Position numbers and translations under genes: made by a program. Shown here one piece after another: positions 1-13,319 of a DNA stretch of 64,000 nucleotides. Below the pieces are notes generated by a model. The model was not told where the DNA came from. It did no database searches and worked only from the letters and a program-made list of their open reading frames with translations. The DNA lies in assembly GCA_013396635.1 (NCBI GenBank), contig WBMW01003268.1, forward strand, positions 248,001 through 312,000. The letters are read 5' to 3'. This stretch comes from Penelope pileata (Eukaryota > Chordata > Aves > Galliformes > Cracidae). Numbering within the stretch: position 1 is the first letter of the stretch; each line of letters opens with the position of its first letter.

Positions 1-3000
1 CTTCCTCCCCATCACCTGCCAGTCCTGCGGCTTCAAGCTGGAAATCCACTGCTGAGAACCGAGTCCTGCCCTACACCTCAAGCCAGCCCCATGCCTGCTG
101 TGCCGGGCTCCAGCACGGCTCTTCAAAGGCCAAGAGCCAAGAAATGCACCCGTGACAGATTTCTCATTAGGGTGTGAAGGAGCGTGACTAAAGAGCGACC
201 CTGATTAGGGAGCGCACGGCCCTCCCGCCCCGTGAGAGCCAGCGAGGGCTGAGAGCTCAGCGGCTGCAGCGCGTGGAGCAAACCTCCATTTGCCGGTTGG
301 TGCCTTCTCCCAGCAGCTCTTAGGGTGGGATTTGGAGGCTGGGCAGCTCTGTCATCATCCTGTCAGAGGATATCAGGATTGGTGAGCAGGGGACTTTTTA
401 AGCAGAAAGCAACTCCAAAACAAGGTACGAGGAGTGGAAAGGTTTGATGCAGGACTGAGCAAGAACCCCAGATCTCAGCACCAGTGAGGCCTCCTGGCCA
501 GGTTCTTCACTGCTCCACAAGCACCCCCTGCACCAGCTCACAGCCATGACCACAGCACGCTGTCATCCTTCGTGTTCCTCCTCCGTCATCCCAAGGCTGC
601 CCAGGTGGAACAGAAGGGGCAGGACGTGCCTGGCACCTGCAGCATGGCACAGCCTGGGCTCAGGGCTGTGCTGCAAGCTCACCCCAGGGCTGCAGGGGAG
701 TTCAGGAGGGTCCGTTCTCCTCCCAGAAATGGAGTTCTGCTGAAAAAAAACTTGCTGCAGAAGTTCTGCAAAGTGATAGGTTTCAATGGAGGGGGGCAGG
801 AAAGGATGACGCTTGGGGGGAAAAGGGAAACAAAGAAGACACATACATGCTCAACGTTATTTTCAGCTCTTCAGCTAGGGCTTGGCTTGCAAAGCCACAA
901 AACACCTCCCAGCCCTGTTGCAGTGGTGCCCTTGAATACCTTAGGGCCACTCAGTGAAAATTACCAGCTGCAGGTGAGGTGGAGGAGCATTACAGGACAC
1001 TGCCCAGAGCCATGAGCCAAAGCACCACGCTCTGTGCTTCCAGGAGCAGATCCCTCCCTGCTGCCATGTTCGGCCCAGCTGGAGCTGAGCCGTGTGCCAG
1101 GGCTCCCAGCCCGGGGGTGCCAGCAGCACGGGGAGCCCAGCGTCCTCCCCCGCTCCCTTCAGCACAGGAGGCCCCGAGCTTGGAAAGGCTGCCAGGCAGC
1201 AACACTACACCCCAGGCAGAAAATGCAGCCTATGCGAGGAATTTGGCCTTCTGAAACGGGCTTCCTGCTCTCTCACACAGCGCTTTGCCCCACGATTCTT
1301 CACGTGCTCGTCCCCTGTGTGCCTTTAGTAATTATCCCTAGGTGTCTCTAGGATTTGGGGGTGACTAAAGCCCTTGCTGAGATTATGTACCACCCAAACA
1401 CAGTGCTCTGAACCGCTACATGGGACGGGGAGGCAGCAGGCCATGGCCCCAAAGCACGGAGGAGGCAGAGCCAGAGCTCAGTCTGCAGGGCTGGATGGCA
1501 ATGCAGGACCTGTGCTGCACAGCCGACCCCTGCAGGGCTCAATCCTACCTGTGTAGAGCTGCCAGCTCCCTACCTACTCCAAATGACATCCAAAAGTCAC
1601 ACTGAGGGGTGGCCCAGAGCCTGTGCATATCTGCTGGAAGTTCTCTGGCCAGGCCGGTGGGAGGCAGAGAGCCCTGGAGACCTGGTTCTGCACACAGCTC
1701 TTCACTCAGCCACACAGCTAATCCACAAAATAAATAGTATCAAATCCATAAATTAAATCCTTAAAGTAAGACTAAAACCCAGTCTTTCAGAGACGCAGTG
1801 GGGCACAGAGAGCTCTCCACGTGCACTCCTCAGCTGCAGCCTGCCCCGCCAGCACCAAACCTCGCCAGTGCTGCCAGCAGCCACACGGCACGGGCCCCTT
1901 CCCTCCAGGCACAGCAAACGTCCTCGTCTGACAGCTACAATTACTGTAATTTCCTAGAACCTCCCTCGTGCAAAATGTTTAAGCTAAACGAACAGCTTTA
2001 ACAAATCTTCACAAACGTAGTTATTAACAGGTAGAAAGCTACACCTCCCCGCAACGACAATAACACCCTTGGTAGTTCCACGTGGGAGCACGCAGAGCTT
2101 GGAGAAACCTGCACACCTCCGTCAGCAGCCCCAACAGCTGTGCTCAGGACAGGTACAACTGCACCAAGAGCCGTCACAGCTGCTCCTCACCATGGGTTTT
2201 GGATGGTGGATGGTGAAACCTGTCTCAGGCAGTGGCACGCAGGGACGGCGAGCTGCAGGGTGCTGTTGTGTCACACATTTACACAGCAAATCATGAATGA
2301 GTTGGCACTCATTCACGCTGGAAGGGAAAGGATGGAGGGCATTGCAGTGGTTCTAGGTTTCCCTGGAAGACACCGATGTGGCCAAGGCATCAGTCACCTC
2401 CACAAGTGGCAGAATGCCCGTGGGAGCTGACCCCTGCCTGTCACTGCTCTGTCACTTGTCCCACAAGGGCTGTGCTCCTTGGGCCCTCTCTGCCAGCTGT
2501 GGCTGTCCCCAGCGATCCAAGCACTGACCCAACGCTGTCCCAGGTGCTCAAGAGGACTGGCTGCACCTGCCACACATGTGAATGTCTTCTCAGCAGCTCC
2601 TGAAGCAGGGCTGCCTTGGAGACTACCTTGATTGCTCAAGCATGGGCAGAGAGCAGCTTTCACGTCCATGCACACAACAGTAGGCTTATGCATTTTGGCA
2701 GCTCCTGTCAGACAAGAGATGTGGATTTTTGCCCCTGCTTCACTCCATTTCAGTAATCACCTCCAGCAGCCCACAACTCAATCCCTCGTAGTGCTTCCCT
2801 GGATGCTGCTGCCACGTCACCCAGCCAGCCCGCACGCTGTCCAGCTTCCATCACTCCAGCCTTCACCAGGGACACCGTCTGTCTGTCCAGGTCAGCCCCT
2901 CCGAGGCTCCCAGCTCACTCGTCTGACGCTCTCCCTTCCCAGCTGGAGAGCCAGCAGCCCTTCTGCACAGCAACACAGAGCTGCCCTCGGCTTCCGGGGC

Positions 3001-6000
3001 CACTGGGGAGGCGACACAGGCTCCTGCACGCCTGAAACACAGCAGCTGTTCTAATGGTGTAGAAGCACTGAGAAAGGCATGAGGAAAGTGAAATGAGTGC
3101 CTACGTGCACTGGAGAACAGAGCTAATAGGAGAGTCCAGCAGAGCTTGTCCCCTGCAACTGTTCGGTAGATGCTGGTACAACCTGCAGCTTCAGTGCTAC
3201 AGCTTCCTCGTGGTACTTTGCCTATATGGGGCAAGCTAGTTGTGAATGAACAAAGAAATGAGTAAAAGTATGAAAAGCCACAGGACGCAACCTGATGTTA
3301 TGAATACTAAATATCCTTTCTTGTCATTGCAACACTGCGTGGTGCACGGAGCCCTTTAACCCAGAGCAGCATCTCCTGCCCAGGGAGGGAACTGCACTGT
3401 GTATCAGCACAAGCTGAGGGCAGGGCTAATACATCCTACCTGCTGAACAGGTTTCCTTCTGCCTGGTATTGATCAGCAGTGCCCAGGGCAGTCAGCACAA
3501 AGAATACCTCCATCTGCACGTAAACAACTTCAGACAGACTGCTGTATTCAACTGGAAAAAAAAAAAAAAAAAAAAGCCTGTACAACCCTCATTTGCACCA
3601 GCTGAATGCTAATGCAGCAAGCGCCTCTGCCCAGCCCACAGAACAAAACACTGCCAGGGATGCATTTCATTAATAATTCCCTTGCTGCTCTCCATTCAGA
3701 AGTGAACATTGTGTCAGGTGTGTTTGTTTGCCAGCAGCAGCACCTTCCCCGTGCAGATGGAAATGAAGGAGGCACGTGAGTCCATGTAAGGAGGCAAGCT
3801 GGTGAGTTCACCTGGAATTCCTTGGTTCTGGGAGGAAATCAGAACAAGTTACCTACACTCCTCTGGAAAAACCCACAGGGAGAGAAAGGCAATTTAAGCC
3901 TGTCTCCTGTTTTTGAGATGTTTCCACTGTTTTCACTCGAGAGACACAAAACAATAAACCCAGATCCGTAACAGAAGCACAAACCACTGCCGTCAGGCAA
4001 GAGATAGCACAGACATCCACACCCACTGGAAAAGGAACATATCCCAATTCAGGGTGACGGACTGGGGCAGGAGGAGCTGAATAAACTTGGATTCACGATG
4101 CCTTTTCCACTCCAGGCCTGCCAGCTCCCAGCTCCTCAGACAGCTCCCCAGACAACATCTGCATGCAGGATCCTTGACTCCACCCTGCCAGCACCCCCTG
4201 GCAACCCCGGGGGTCCCTTCATTCAGTGAAATACTGGGAGCAGACATTCAGCTGGCACTGCAAACCTCTGTGAAAGGAGGGGACGAGAGGGAAGGGGGAG
4301 CAGCAATCTGTGGGTGCTGAAAGCCAACATTTTCTGAGCAGAAGAGGAGGACACGTTGCAAAAGCCAAAGGTCTTCCCCCGATCTGGCAAAGACTTCACC
4401 TGCCAAAGACTGACATGTGCTTGGCCACACCTGGACCGCCACTGCCTGGGGTACCAAAGCTTAAATACATCACAGTGTAACATGGGTGCTAGGGCAACCT
4501 CTGTGTGTTCACCTACCACAGCTCTGTGCGAGTCCAAAAGCACCTCAGCCCGAATTTCCCATGTCTGGGAATGTGTTTCAGCCTTGCATCTCACGGCATG
4601 CTGTGTGGTTGCATTTGTCAACATTTGCATAGGTCTGTACTAGAGAGAAGTGTTATTGTGTTTGTATTATTTTCTAACCTCTCTTGTTTGGTAGGTCAAG
4701 GAATCATTTATTGGCACTCTCAGACTTAAAATAGCTCCAGCAGCCATTTCTGAATACAAAGGAATTTCACTCTTGAACGCTGCACAAAGATTCAGTGGTT
4801 CAGAGTTTAGAGTGCTGTTCTGAAACTGAAATGAAAAACAGCCTGAAGAGCCCTCTTTCATCCCTCCCATTATAGAGAGAGATTTGCCTCACAATCAGTC
4901 CCGACACCAAGTGGAGCCACACTCCTCGACACACAGACAGACGCCTGTCCCAGCCTCACTGAGCACTGCCCTTCAGTGTCTGGAGAGCTTCCCCTGAAGT
5001 TCTTACATTTGCACCATGCTGAGATGGGATAAATTCTGCCTGTGGGAACAGGAAGGGATGATGGCAGAAGGCTGCCTGGCAGCACAAATCCAGCACCTCA
5101 GTCCAATTTGGTCTCTGGGGAAAGAAAGGTTCCCATTATAGACATTTCAGGCCATACTGATACAAAGATTTCCTTATCTGGGAAGCCACAAGCAGACTGC
5201 TCTCTCCTGATGCACAGTGCACGTGACAAGCAGGGTGCTGGACACATGCCTCCAAGCTGGGACCCCACCAGGCACATGGGGAGCCCCAGCGCTCCTGCTC
5301 GCTGTGGCCACGAGGCTGGGCTCTCAGCTTTGCCAAAGATTAAGCTTCTGTTCTTCCGCCACTCGCTGTGCAAAAGCCAGAGCTAAGCTTTCACAAACAA
5401 AAGCCATCAGAAGGGGAGACATCCAACATCCTGTCTCTCGGGACCCCACAGCGTAGATGAAAGACCCCAAGGCCTCCCTTGGTGCATCAGGTCTCAGCCA
5501 TGTTACAGTCTATCATTTTCACAAGGCCATATTCAGACGCACTAAAGCCATCAAAGCCAGCAGACATTCCAAACAGGGAAAGCAGTAGATGCCCCTAGAA
5601 GGCTGTCATGATCTAAGCTAGTGACAGAGAGCAGGGACAAAGGGGATCTCGGACCACCTGAGCACAACCCAGTCTGTTTCCAGCGCTTTCTGCCCTCAAG
5701 CAGCCACCCACATTCACTTGACCATCCCTCTGTGATCCACTCCTGTGTATCCACTCTGTTCACTCAGTGCAGGTCCCGATCCACTGCCACCTCTGGGGTT
5801 TGGATGGGACAGAGAGCTCAGCACAGCCAGTGCTGCCCCATGGCTCCGAGGTGTTGATTTCCCTGCAAAAACAAACACTGGCTTTTGGAGAGTGAGTAGG
5901 GTCCTGGTTTTAACCCATAGCTGATGGCACTTACCTGGGAGAGCTGCACAGGAGGTTAACAGTGGGACAAGACAGACACCCACGGTTTTCTGTGGGCCAT

Positions 6001-6141
6001 CCCAAATCCCACCTACACCTCATTAATAGAATTCCAATTCATAGACATTCTTTTAAACTCTAAGGGTGGTAGATGGCCTGTACAAAAGACCAGAGGGAAA
6101 ACAGCAGCAACAACGAAAAAGAGAAAACAAAACACACTTAC
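1..6141 (-). other. IGDCC4: IGDCC4 intron 2 (partial)
   Basis: This stretch lies downstream, on the minus strand, of the Ig-1 exon donor at 6136-6141 and runs off the left edge. I searched both strands for the next Ig-domain exon (a Cys, Trp, Tyr-x-Cys pattern between an AG acceptor and a GT donor) and saw none. The open frames present are short, overlap one another and lack recognisable motifs. A run of 20 A at 3556-3575 is the only clear simple repeat. The sequence is moderately GC-rich with many CAG/CTG words, typical of avian intron. Confidence 0.75.
3556..3575. repeat. A20 homopolymer
   Basis: Twenty consecutive A on the plus strand inside IGDCC4 intron 2. No recognisable retroposon body lies to its left, so it is more likely simple sequence than the tail of an identifiable insertion. 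Confidence 0.9.
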
Positions 6142-6471
6142 CTGAAAATCTGACAGTCGCCGTTTGGCTGGTGACAGCCCCGAGGGAGCTGTGGGACACG
6201 CAGGAGTAATTCCCCTCAGCGCCAGCCCTCTCAGGGTATTTACTGTCCTTTGCCACGGCCTGGGATGAGATGAGGAGCGATCCATTCGGAAGCACACGCA
6301 GATGTTCCTGCTCCACTAATGGAAACCCATTCTTCTTCCATGTGACATTGATCACCTGCTCAGTGGGGGCCAGGTTACAGTCCAAAGTCACGGCTTGGTT
6401 TGGCTCCAAGATCGCCTTTGCAGGGGCAGCGCTACAGCTCAGCTCCAGAGAATCCCCTTCCAACAGCCTCC
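6142..6471 (-). CDS. IGDCC4: IGDCC4 exon 2: first Ig-like domain
   Basis: A 330-nt exon bounded by a minus-strand acceptor (TTTCTTTGCAG) and donor (CAG|GTAAGT), phase 1 at both ends as is usual for Ig modules. With the exon at 35659-35710 it encodes residues 18-127 counted from the ATG at 35710. It shows the Ig pattern: Cys49 (LDCNL), Trp62 (VTWKKNG), the LPNGSL strand at 78-83, and Cys108 in GNYSC. Sequons are at Asn59, Asn80 and Asn105, and an extra Cys30 lies in the first strand. The LPNGSL and EGNYSC blocks and the position beside DPP8 favour IGDCC4 over IGDCC3, DCC or neogenin. The family are single-pass cell-surface receptors with four Ig and several fibronectin III domains; those later domains are outside the window. 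Confidence 0.9.
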
Positions 6472-8696
6472 CTGCAAAGAAAAGACAGTGTTTCTTTGGG
6501 GGTTGCTTCGCTTGGTTAATCACATCCCAGTTTTACACACCAAAAGTGTTGGTTAGGGATAAGAGATGGAATTGGAAAATGGTACCCATGCACCACCTTC
6601 TCCATCACGCATCTCCTCAGCTGCACCATCTCTGCTGCTCCCCACCATGCTCAGTAGCCACCTCTTTTATCCACACTTGCCTTTTCTGTGCTGGGTTCAA
6701 TCACAGAATGGCTGGAACACACAGAAGATGCAGCAAGGGCCCCAACCCCTCCTTCACCTGCCAGAGTTGCCCATGAGTAGCCAAGGCTCCCTCTCCCCTG
6801 CCCGCACACCACAGCCTCTCTGAAGGCTGACCAGCCCCCAGGTAAGCACACCAAGGATGCTCAGGCCCAGCTTGGCACCCAAGGCAGCATGATTTGAGCT
6901 GTGCTCTCTGCAAGTCCCAGCCCAGCCTGCGGCTGCTGCAGAGAGCAAGGTTTGAGCACAGACACAGTCAGAGCACTGCAGAGAGAACAGATGCCACGAG
7001 GCCAGGCCAAGGCCTGAGATCTGCAGGCAGAGGAGGCACGGGCGGGGTTACAGCACCTCGGGGACACTGGCAGAAAGCTGGGGCTGGGTGCCCACACGGG
7101 CAGTGTCTCCCAGTTCATGTAGTGGGAGATCCATTCCAAACGAAAGGCAACAACAGAAGGGCTAAAAATGTGACCTGCTGTCTTTGGCTGTTTTATCCCA
7201 TATAACTGAATCCAGAACAAATGCAAAGATTTTCCCCACTGGAAAAGGAAGGATATTCCTGCTGCAAGCCCGCAGCCTGAGAGGCAGCCACATCACATCG
7301 CACCCAGGACATGCCCTGTTCTGCTGAGCTGAGCGGGGCCGAGCTGGCTGACTTCCAAACCCACAGACTCATAGGAGAGCTCCACCTCTGCAACAAGGCT
7401 CAGCATTTCCTACAAGAATATTGCCATTAATAAAATGCATTTGCCGTTAGAGTTCTCCAGAGACACTAAGTCAATGTTAGCTGGCAGCGCTGCTTCCACA
7501 CACCAGCAATTTCAATCTCTGCTGCGCTCCAACCATCACCATCCACTCTTTTTATGGCTCCGCTCCAAATGATTTTGTCCCTGCTCCAATCAGAAATGTT
7601 TCCTGCCTCTATAACAAGTTTATCAACACTGGATATGAACCACATGGCTCCCTGCCCGTCTCCTATCGCAGAAGACTACAGATTAATTTTATAGGAATTC
7701 AAACACTCTATTAAACCCGCTGCTACCTGCTGCTGATAAAAGGGCTGCGTTCGAAAAGCGCGTGTGTTAAGCATGCAATTAGGGACAATGACACACTAAA
7801 TTACACGTGCGGGGAGATGGAAATGACAGGTTCCCCAGCAGGAAGAGCCTTGCCCGGCCCATGCTCGGGGCTCAGTGCCCACCCGAGCTCGCAGGGACGG
7901 GTCCTTGCTAGGTGTGCCATCCTTGCTGGTTTGCAGCAGCCCACCAGAACGCAGCCTCCAACCACACACAACCATAACGCTAAATGCAACAGGGAGAAAG
8001 GAAGCAGACAGCAAGCTGCTAGCAAATGCTTGTGCAGAAAGTGACATGGCCAGACATGGTCTGGGGAAAGCTCAGCTGGACTAAGGACAGCAGGCACAGA
8101 ACAGCAAGGCTTTCTTTCCCAAGAAGCCTCAGCCATGGGGAAGCAGAACCCAGACGCTTCTCCAGCAGGTGCAGAGCTGCCCTTCTTATTGCAAAAGATT
8201 CTGGAGCTCTGTTGGCTGGCTGTTTCCTCTAGAACCAGAAAGCAGAGAATAAGCAGACAAGGAATCATCTTGGGTCACAGCTCAGTCCTCTCACCTGCTG
8301 GCTCCAGCCTTCTCTTTGCTTTTTCCCCATGCCCCCTCCCCTGCACACCACCAGCAGCATCACACCAACACATCTTGGGCACCAGGTGGCTCGTGCTCCA
8401 CGCCAGGCACTCCTGCTCATCACTCAGCAAAACAGCCTGCATCTCCATCCTATTCTCTGCTTTCCTCAGGCTGCAGGTTTAATGGTATTTTGTCAAAAAT
8501 ACTCCTGCTCTCACAAAGGTGCAGAGCAAGGGGCCAGCTGCCTGGTGGGGCAGCCAGGAATAGAGCAGAGCTCTGCAGCGTGGCCCCCTGCGCCAGCACA
8601 GGTTGGCAAGAAGCAATTATCAGCCTTCAGCCTTTTCAAAATCTACCTGCTTGCAGCAAAGTCAGAACAGACAGCACCACAGCAGAAGAAATACTT

Positions 8697-8739
8697 GGTT
8701 TTTTGTTTGTTTGTTTTTTGGTTTGTTTTTTTTTTGAAA
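8697..8739. repeat. T-rich GTTT simple repeat
   Basis: A low-complexity stretch of T runs broken by single or double G, with a repeated GTTT unit, inside IGDCC4 intron 1. No flanking retroposon body was recognised. Confidence 0.8.
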
Positions 8740-9704
8740 AATACATGATGATGTTTCCACATTCCTAAATATCGCCCAGCTCTTTTCCCTAAAGTCAAAA
8801 CCTAGCTGGACCCAAGCTCCCAGCTGAAAAAGAAGCACTTACACAACTCAGTGCCAGGCTGCAGACCCTGCTCAGGTCCCTCTGCTGCACCAAGAGAGCA
8901 GAAACAGCCACTGGAGGGAAATGCACTCGAAGCTGGACCCACAGGCAGCTGCTCTGCCCCAGCCGTGCTCACACCGTTGCCCTTCATCCCAGGAGCACGG
9001 CGCTTCCAGACCACGAAGCCCAGTAAAAGCCCCGGTATGCTCAGAGCCCCGACTGACAGCAGGCTACTCTGATAGGTGAGCACAGAAACCATCCAGCCTG
9101 CCTGCAGTATTTATTACCCCAAATGCTGCAGGTTTCGGGGACAGGCCCTTTGCACACACAGAGGCCGGAGCAGCAGTGCCCAGGACTCAGACGTGGCGTT
9201 GCGAGAAGCCCCACTGTGACTACAGAAATGTATAAATTCTCCCTGATTAAGTGAAAAACGCTTTCCAGGCTCTGAAAACGTAGGAGGAGGTCTGGTTCAA
9301 AACACCGCCCTAAATTAGCGAGCCTGACAACGGGATAAAAGCCCTTTCAAGGGAAAGGATCAGAAAAGAGTAAAAATGAGATCAAAAGACAAACGGAATC
9401 AAGAATGTTAAGTGCTTACAGAAGCTGCTGACTATTTCCAATCTCCATTTTTCATCGTTGGGTGACAGAAATGGCTACAGCCCCACGTACACACAGCCAC
9501 ATGCAGCCTCCTGCTCACCTTCATCCCCACATCTGCCCGAGGGAACGGCGGAGTGAACGCAGCCAGAAGCCAGAAGGCCTTTCCACGTCTCAGCTCAGGG
9601 CAGGTGATTCAGCTCCAGATCTGTGCTATGGAGCTGGGGAGCTTTGCCGATGCTCAGAAATTGCCTAACCCAACCGAGAACATTTTGAAACAACTCTCTG
9701 GAAG

Positions 9705-9760
9705 ATCATAGAATCATAAAACAACTAGGTTGGAAAGGACCTACAAGATCACATAGTCCA
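9705..9760 (-). mobile_element. CR1 LINE 3'-end fragment
   Basis: The stretch runs from ATCATAGAATCATAAA through GGTTGGAAAGGACCTACAAG to ACATAGTCCA. This matches the reverse complement of the avian CR1 3' terminus, with its ATCATAGA-type short terminal repeats and GGTTGGAAAGGACCT block. The element's sense strand is therefore minus. Only about 56 bp is recognisable, a typical 5'-truncated copy with no reverse-transcriptase ORF. CR1 is the main evidence that the source is a bird. Confidence 0.88.
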
Positions 9761-9950
9761 GGATAAAATGGGGAGTAGGGGACAGGAGACCAAAAGCAGA
9801 GAGGGGATTTGCAGGGAGAGAACAGAGCTGTCTGTGCCCACCCGGTCCCAGGTAACAGCAGGGCCATGCTGAGCCCCACTCAGGCCAGCAAAGCACCGAG
9901 CTGTTCCGAGGCAGCCAGCAGTGGCTTCAAGGCTATAAATCCACATGGAA

Positions 9951-9968
9951 ACACACACACACACACAC
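9951..9968. repeat. (AC)9 microsatellite
   Basis: Nine uninterrupted AC units inside IGDCC4 intron 1, about 190 bp from the CR1 fragment. It is probably length-polymorphic. Confidence 0.92.
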
Positions 9969-10308
9969 AGGTATATACAGCACATGAATGCATGCACATG
10001 CTGTTCTGGGGGAATGCAAATGTACTGAAACGTTAACGTGCCCTGAAATGGAGGGGCTTTGCTGCAGCAAGTTAAAGGCTTTGCTCCCATGAAAGCCGTG
10101 TTCTCCACTGGCCCCAGGTATTTTATTCTCTCCCATATTGCTAACGCCAAGCCTACATCACACACAAAAAAAGCCCAGAAGAAAAATGCTCTTTTTCCTC
10201 ATCTGTTCCATCACTTCCTCACTCCCACTGCCCACCCACCCACCTCTGCTGTCCATGCCTAGTGAAATAAATGGCAAAGTCTCCTGTTGAGAGGCAAAAC
10301 AATAATTT

Positions 10309-10322
10309 AAAAAAAAAAAAAA
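10309..10322. repeat. A14 homopolymer
   Basis: Fourteen A preceded by AATAATTT, in IGDCC4 intron 1. No associated retroposon body is visible. Confidence 0.85.
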
Positions 10323-10957
10323 GTGCCTTTCAGATGAACACAGGCTGTAAAATCTTTAAGGCACAGCTCCTGCCAGCAGCAGGCCTGACTCCAGGCCCAA
10401 AGCAGGCAGCTACGTGCCACCTTCGAGCAGCCCACATCTCCCTTCCCCAAGCACGCATCTCAACACACAGCCAAACCAACTCCTGAGATCTCCTTTCCTT
10501 CCCATCAAATAGAGGCAGAAATTGTCCAGCTTACTATTGAGCAAAGGGGAAAGAATCAATTCTCCTTCTTTCCTGACTACAAAACTATAAATAACCAGGT
10601 GAAGTGTGAGCCAGCAGCACAGCGAGGGCTGATGGATTCTGGACACGCAATTACTCGGTCTGAGGCAAGACCCTCAGAGCAATGGCTTCACATCAAGGTA
10701 CACAATACTCCACGTCCATAAATCTGGTGGGAGCTTGCTCTCCGTGGCTGAGACTGGCACTAAAAGCCACATGTCTCTGTATGTTATTTCCCTGCCCTGG
10801 GATTTAACCACCTAAAATGAGGAGGAAGGGCCCACGTGAGCGAGATGCTTGTCCTGGTGAAATGTTGGCTACCAGCAGCAAACGTGTCCTTGAGCTCGGT
10901 TACATGGCACAAGCAAATAAAAGGTTACTGTTCAACAGGAGACAAATGGCTTCATTT

Positions 10958-10978
10958 GGAGGAGGAGGAGGAGGAGGA
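10958..10978. repeat. (GGA)7 microsatellite
   Basis: Seven perfect GGA units in IGDCC4 intron 1. The glutamate-rich translation of this stretch belongs to a short open frame without any domain, so I do not call it coding. Confidence 0.92.
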
Positions 10979-13319
10979 TGTCCCAGTTCCAAACGTTGCT
11001 CTGCCCCTAACTCACCTGACAGATCCACCTGGCTGTCCCTGAGGCAGACGGGAAGGTTGTGTTTGGGGGAGACATATCACCTGGTTGGACAAACTGACTG
11101 AGCAGGAGGAAGCCAAGAAAGTTTAGGCACCCACAAGGCCTTCTTCAGGCCTAACTCTCCAGGAGCAGCCGGGCTGCTCCACATTCACTTAGGGCTGTGT
11201 CCAAGCCAACCACAGCTTCACGCACCCAAACCCCTGCCCATTTGTTCCTATCCCATCAGCTGAAGAGAGCATCTCTCCTACTCTGGGGCACCAAGACCGA
11301 AGTGACGCAGCTATCAGACACCACAGTTTGCACCTGACACCCTGCAGCAGAGCACAGGCCCTCACCCCAGGACCCCAGACCCCCACGAAAGCCCCAAAGC
11401 CAGGTGGCACTCCACAAGACCCATGGTCCCAAAGCACCATCAGCTCTGCAATACACCCTACAAACGCGAGTCGGCAATTGCAAGGTTTAGAGCCTCACTT
11501 CAAGTAGGGGGGCCATGTTTAGCACAGCTGAGCAAGGCCCCAGGATGAACTCCAAGCCAGGATCCGGCCCAAAGCTGTTTAAGCACAGCCGCTGACAGCC
11601 TCCAGCACCTCTAAGCAAAACCCTCAGCGCCTCTAACCCAAAACAAATAAAGTTGCACCGAGCCAGACAGGCCCCGTTACAGCACAGGCCTTGGGAGATT
11701 AATACTTCACAGGGAGCAAAGTACAAGGGTTGTGAGTCTGACACACTTCCAGAGCTGACATCACTTCTGGCTCTTGGCAGCCGGAGGTTTTCCTGCGGAG
11801 CCGCTGCGCTGCAGGTCCCACAGCCTGGAGCCGGGCCAGCGCGTTTCCTATTCCACACACATCTGGCACTTGGGAACCGGCCCGTGCACCTTGCAGGGCT
11901 GCAGCCAAAGAAAACCTTCCCAGGAGCAAGGGAAGCGGTGCAGAGCGCTTCGTCGTGTGTGTTCTGCGGGGTGCTGTGCTGCCAGGGGAAGGGGAAGGGG
12001 CTGCTCCGCGTCCTGCGGGAGGTGGCAGGGGTTCAGGAGGAGCTCTGAGCCCTGGCACCGTCACCCCTCTGAATTTGTGTGCTTATTTTGGACACCGAAC
12101 TCGTGGAACTCAACAGCACAATTAATCTCATTTAAGTGGGAGTGAACAGCACCAAAGGAAAACTGGAGTTATTACTTCCAAAGGGTTTTCCTAACCATCA
12201 GCTAGCAGCTACCAGGCTGTTGTTCTGCTGTGTCACCTGCCGCTGCTGCTCTTCAGACCCTCTCAGAGCCACAGAAAATCTTTAAGTTCACACTGCCTAA
12301 CTCAGAGAGCAACTGCACTTGGGTGCATTGCCATTAAAGCGACACAAAGCCTTCTTTCCTTTTGGAAACCTCATGCACTGACCATTAAAAGCCAACAGCT
12401 CGGTCTCAGCGCATTTTTAAGGCAACTGCACTTGGCAAGAGCAACGGAGAAAGAAATCTGGGTGGAGATCTCAGCCTCAGCCCAACCCCAAGCACTCAGC
12501 ACCTTCACACCAACACCAGGGCCCAGGGAGCCATGGGGCCAGAGACCTCAGACCTCCAAAGCACTTCAGCGGACTTCCACCATCTCCAGCAGCCTCTGAC
12601 AGAGCAGTTGTGCACCTAAATCCCAGGGTTTTTCCCAGAAAACATTCCTGACTCGGCCGTAACGAGGCCTGTGAGACGGAGAGGTGAAGACCTTCACAGC
12701 CGCTTCCCAGCACTGCACCAGCTGTTACTGAAACTTTCCAGCCTGCAACGCAACATGAGCAGGATGAAAGTAAGAAAGCAACACCTCCAGCCTGCATTCA
12801 GCCTCCCAGGAACAGAGGGCTCCTAAAGCCACCTGCTGGGAGGCTCCTTTCAGTAACACCTGACACCCAGGTGCAGCACTGAGCACTCCTTGCCAGCAGG
12901 AATCAGGCGTCCCCCCATCCCTGCACGGACACTGGTGTGACGGTTCGTGAATGATGGTGATATTCACCCAGCTGGCAGCACGGGGCTCCCAGACCATCCC
13001 CTGTCACCACACAGATCTCAACGTTTCAGGAGGAGCCGGGTGCCAGCCCAGCACCCACGAGCAGCCTGCACACACCGTCACGCCGGGTGCCAGGGGCAGG
13101 GGACAGTGCCGTGCCCAGGGACAGCCCCAGAGCCTGCACAGACTCAGCTGTGGGGCCCTGAGGAGCTCGCAGGACAGCCCAGTGACTGCAGCAAGCCCAG
13201 GACAGGGAGCACGCTGCCAGCAAAAACACCCTGCTGCAGTTCCACTTCACTTAATTATAGAGATCTTTGCATCTGACGGTTCTTTACGAGGTTTTGTGGC
13301 TTTGGGACATCGATCCTAA

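Larger units (their letters stand above)
6472..13300 (-). other. IGDCC4: IGDCC4 intron 1, 3' part: no gene seen
   Basis: This is the acceptor-proximal part of the first intron. It is CAG/CTG-rich and moderately GC-rich, with no splice-bounded coding exon found. It holds a CR1 fragment (9705-9760), an AC microsatellite (9951-9968), a GGA microsatellite (10958-10978), an A run (10309-10322) and a T/GTTT-rich stretch (about 8697-8739). The many short overlapping open frames show no domain signature. Confidence 0.7.

Noticed and set aside
1..54. Open plus-strand stretch at the left edge ending in a stop (ITCQSCGFKLEIHC then TGA), which could be the tail of a gene
   Set aside because: Only 17 codons are visible, there is no splice signal or family match, and it lies in IGDCC4 intron 2. 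It cannot be told from chance.
6700..6720. TCACAGAATGGCTGGAA as a CR1 fragment
   Set aside because: Only about 17 bp resembles CR1 and the continuing sequence does not follow the consensus.
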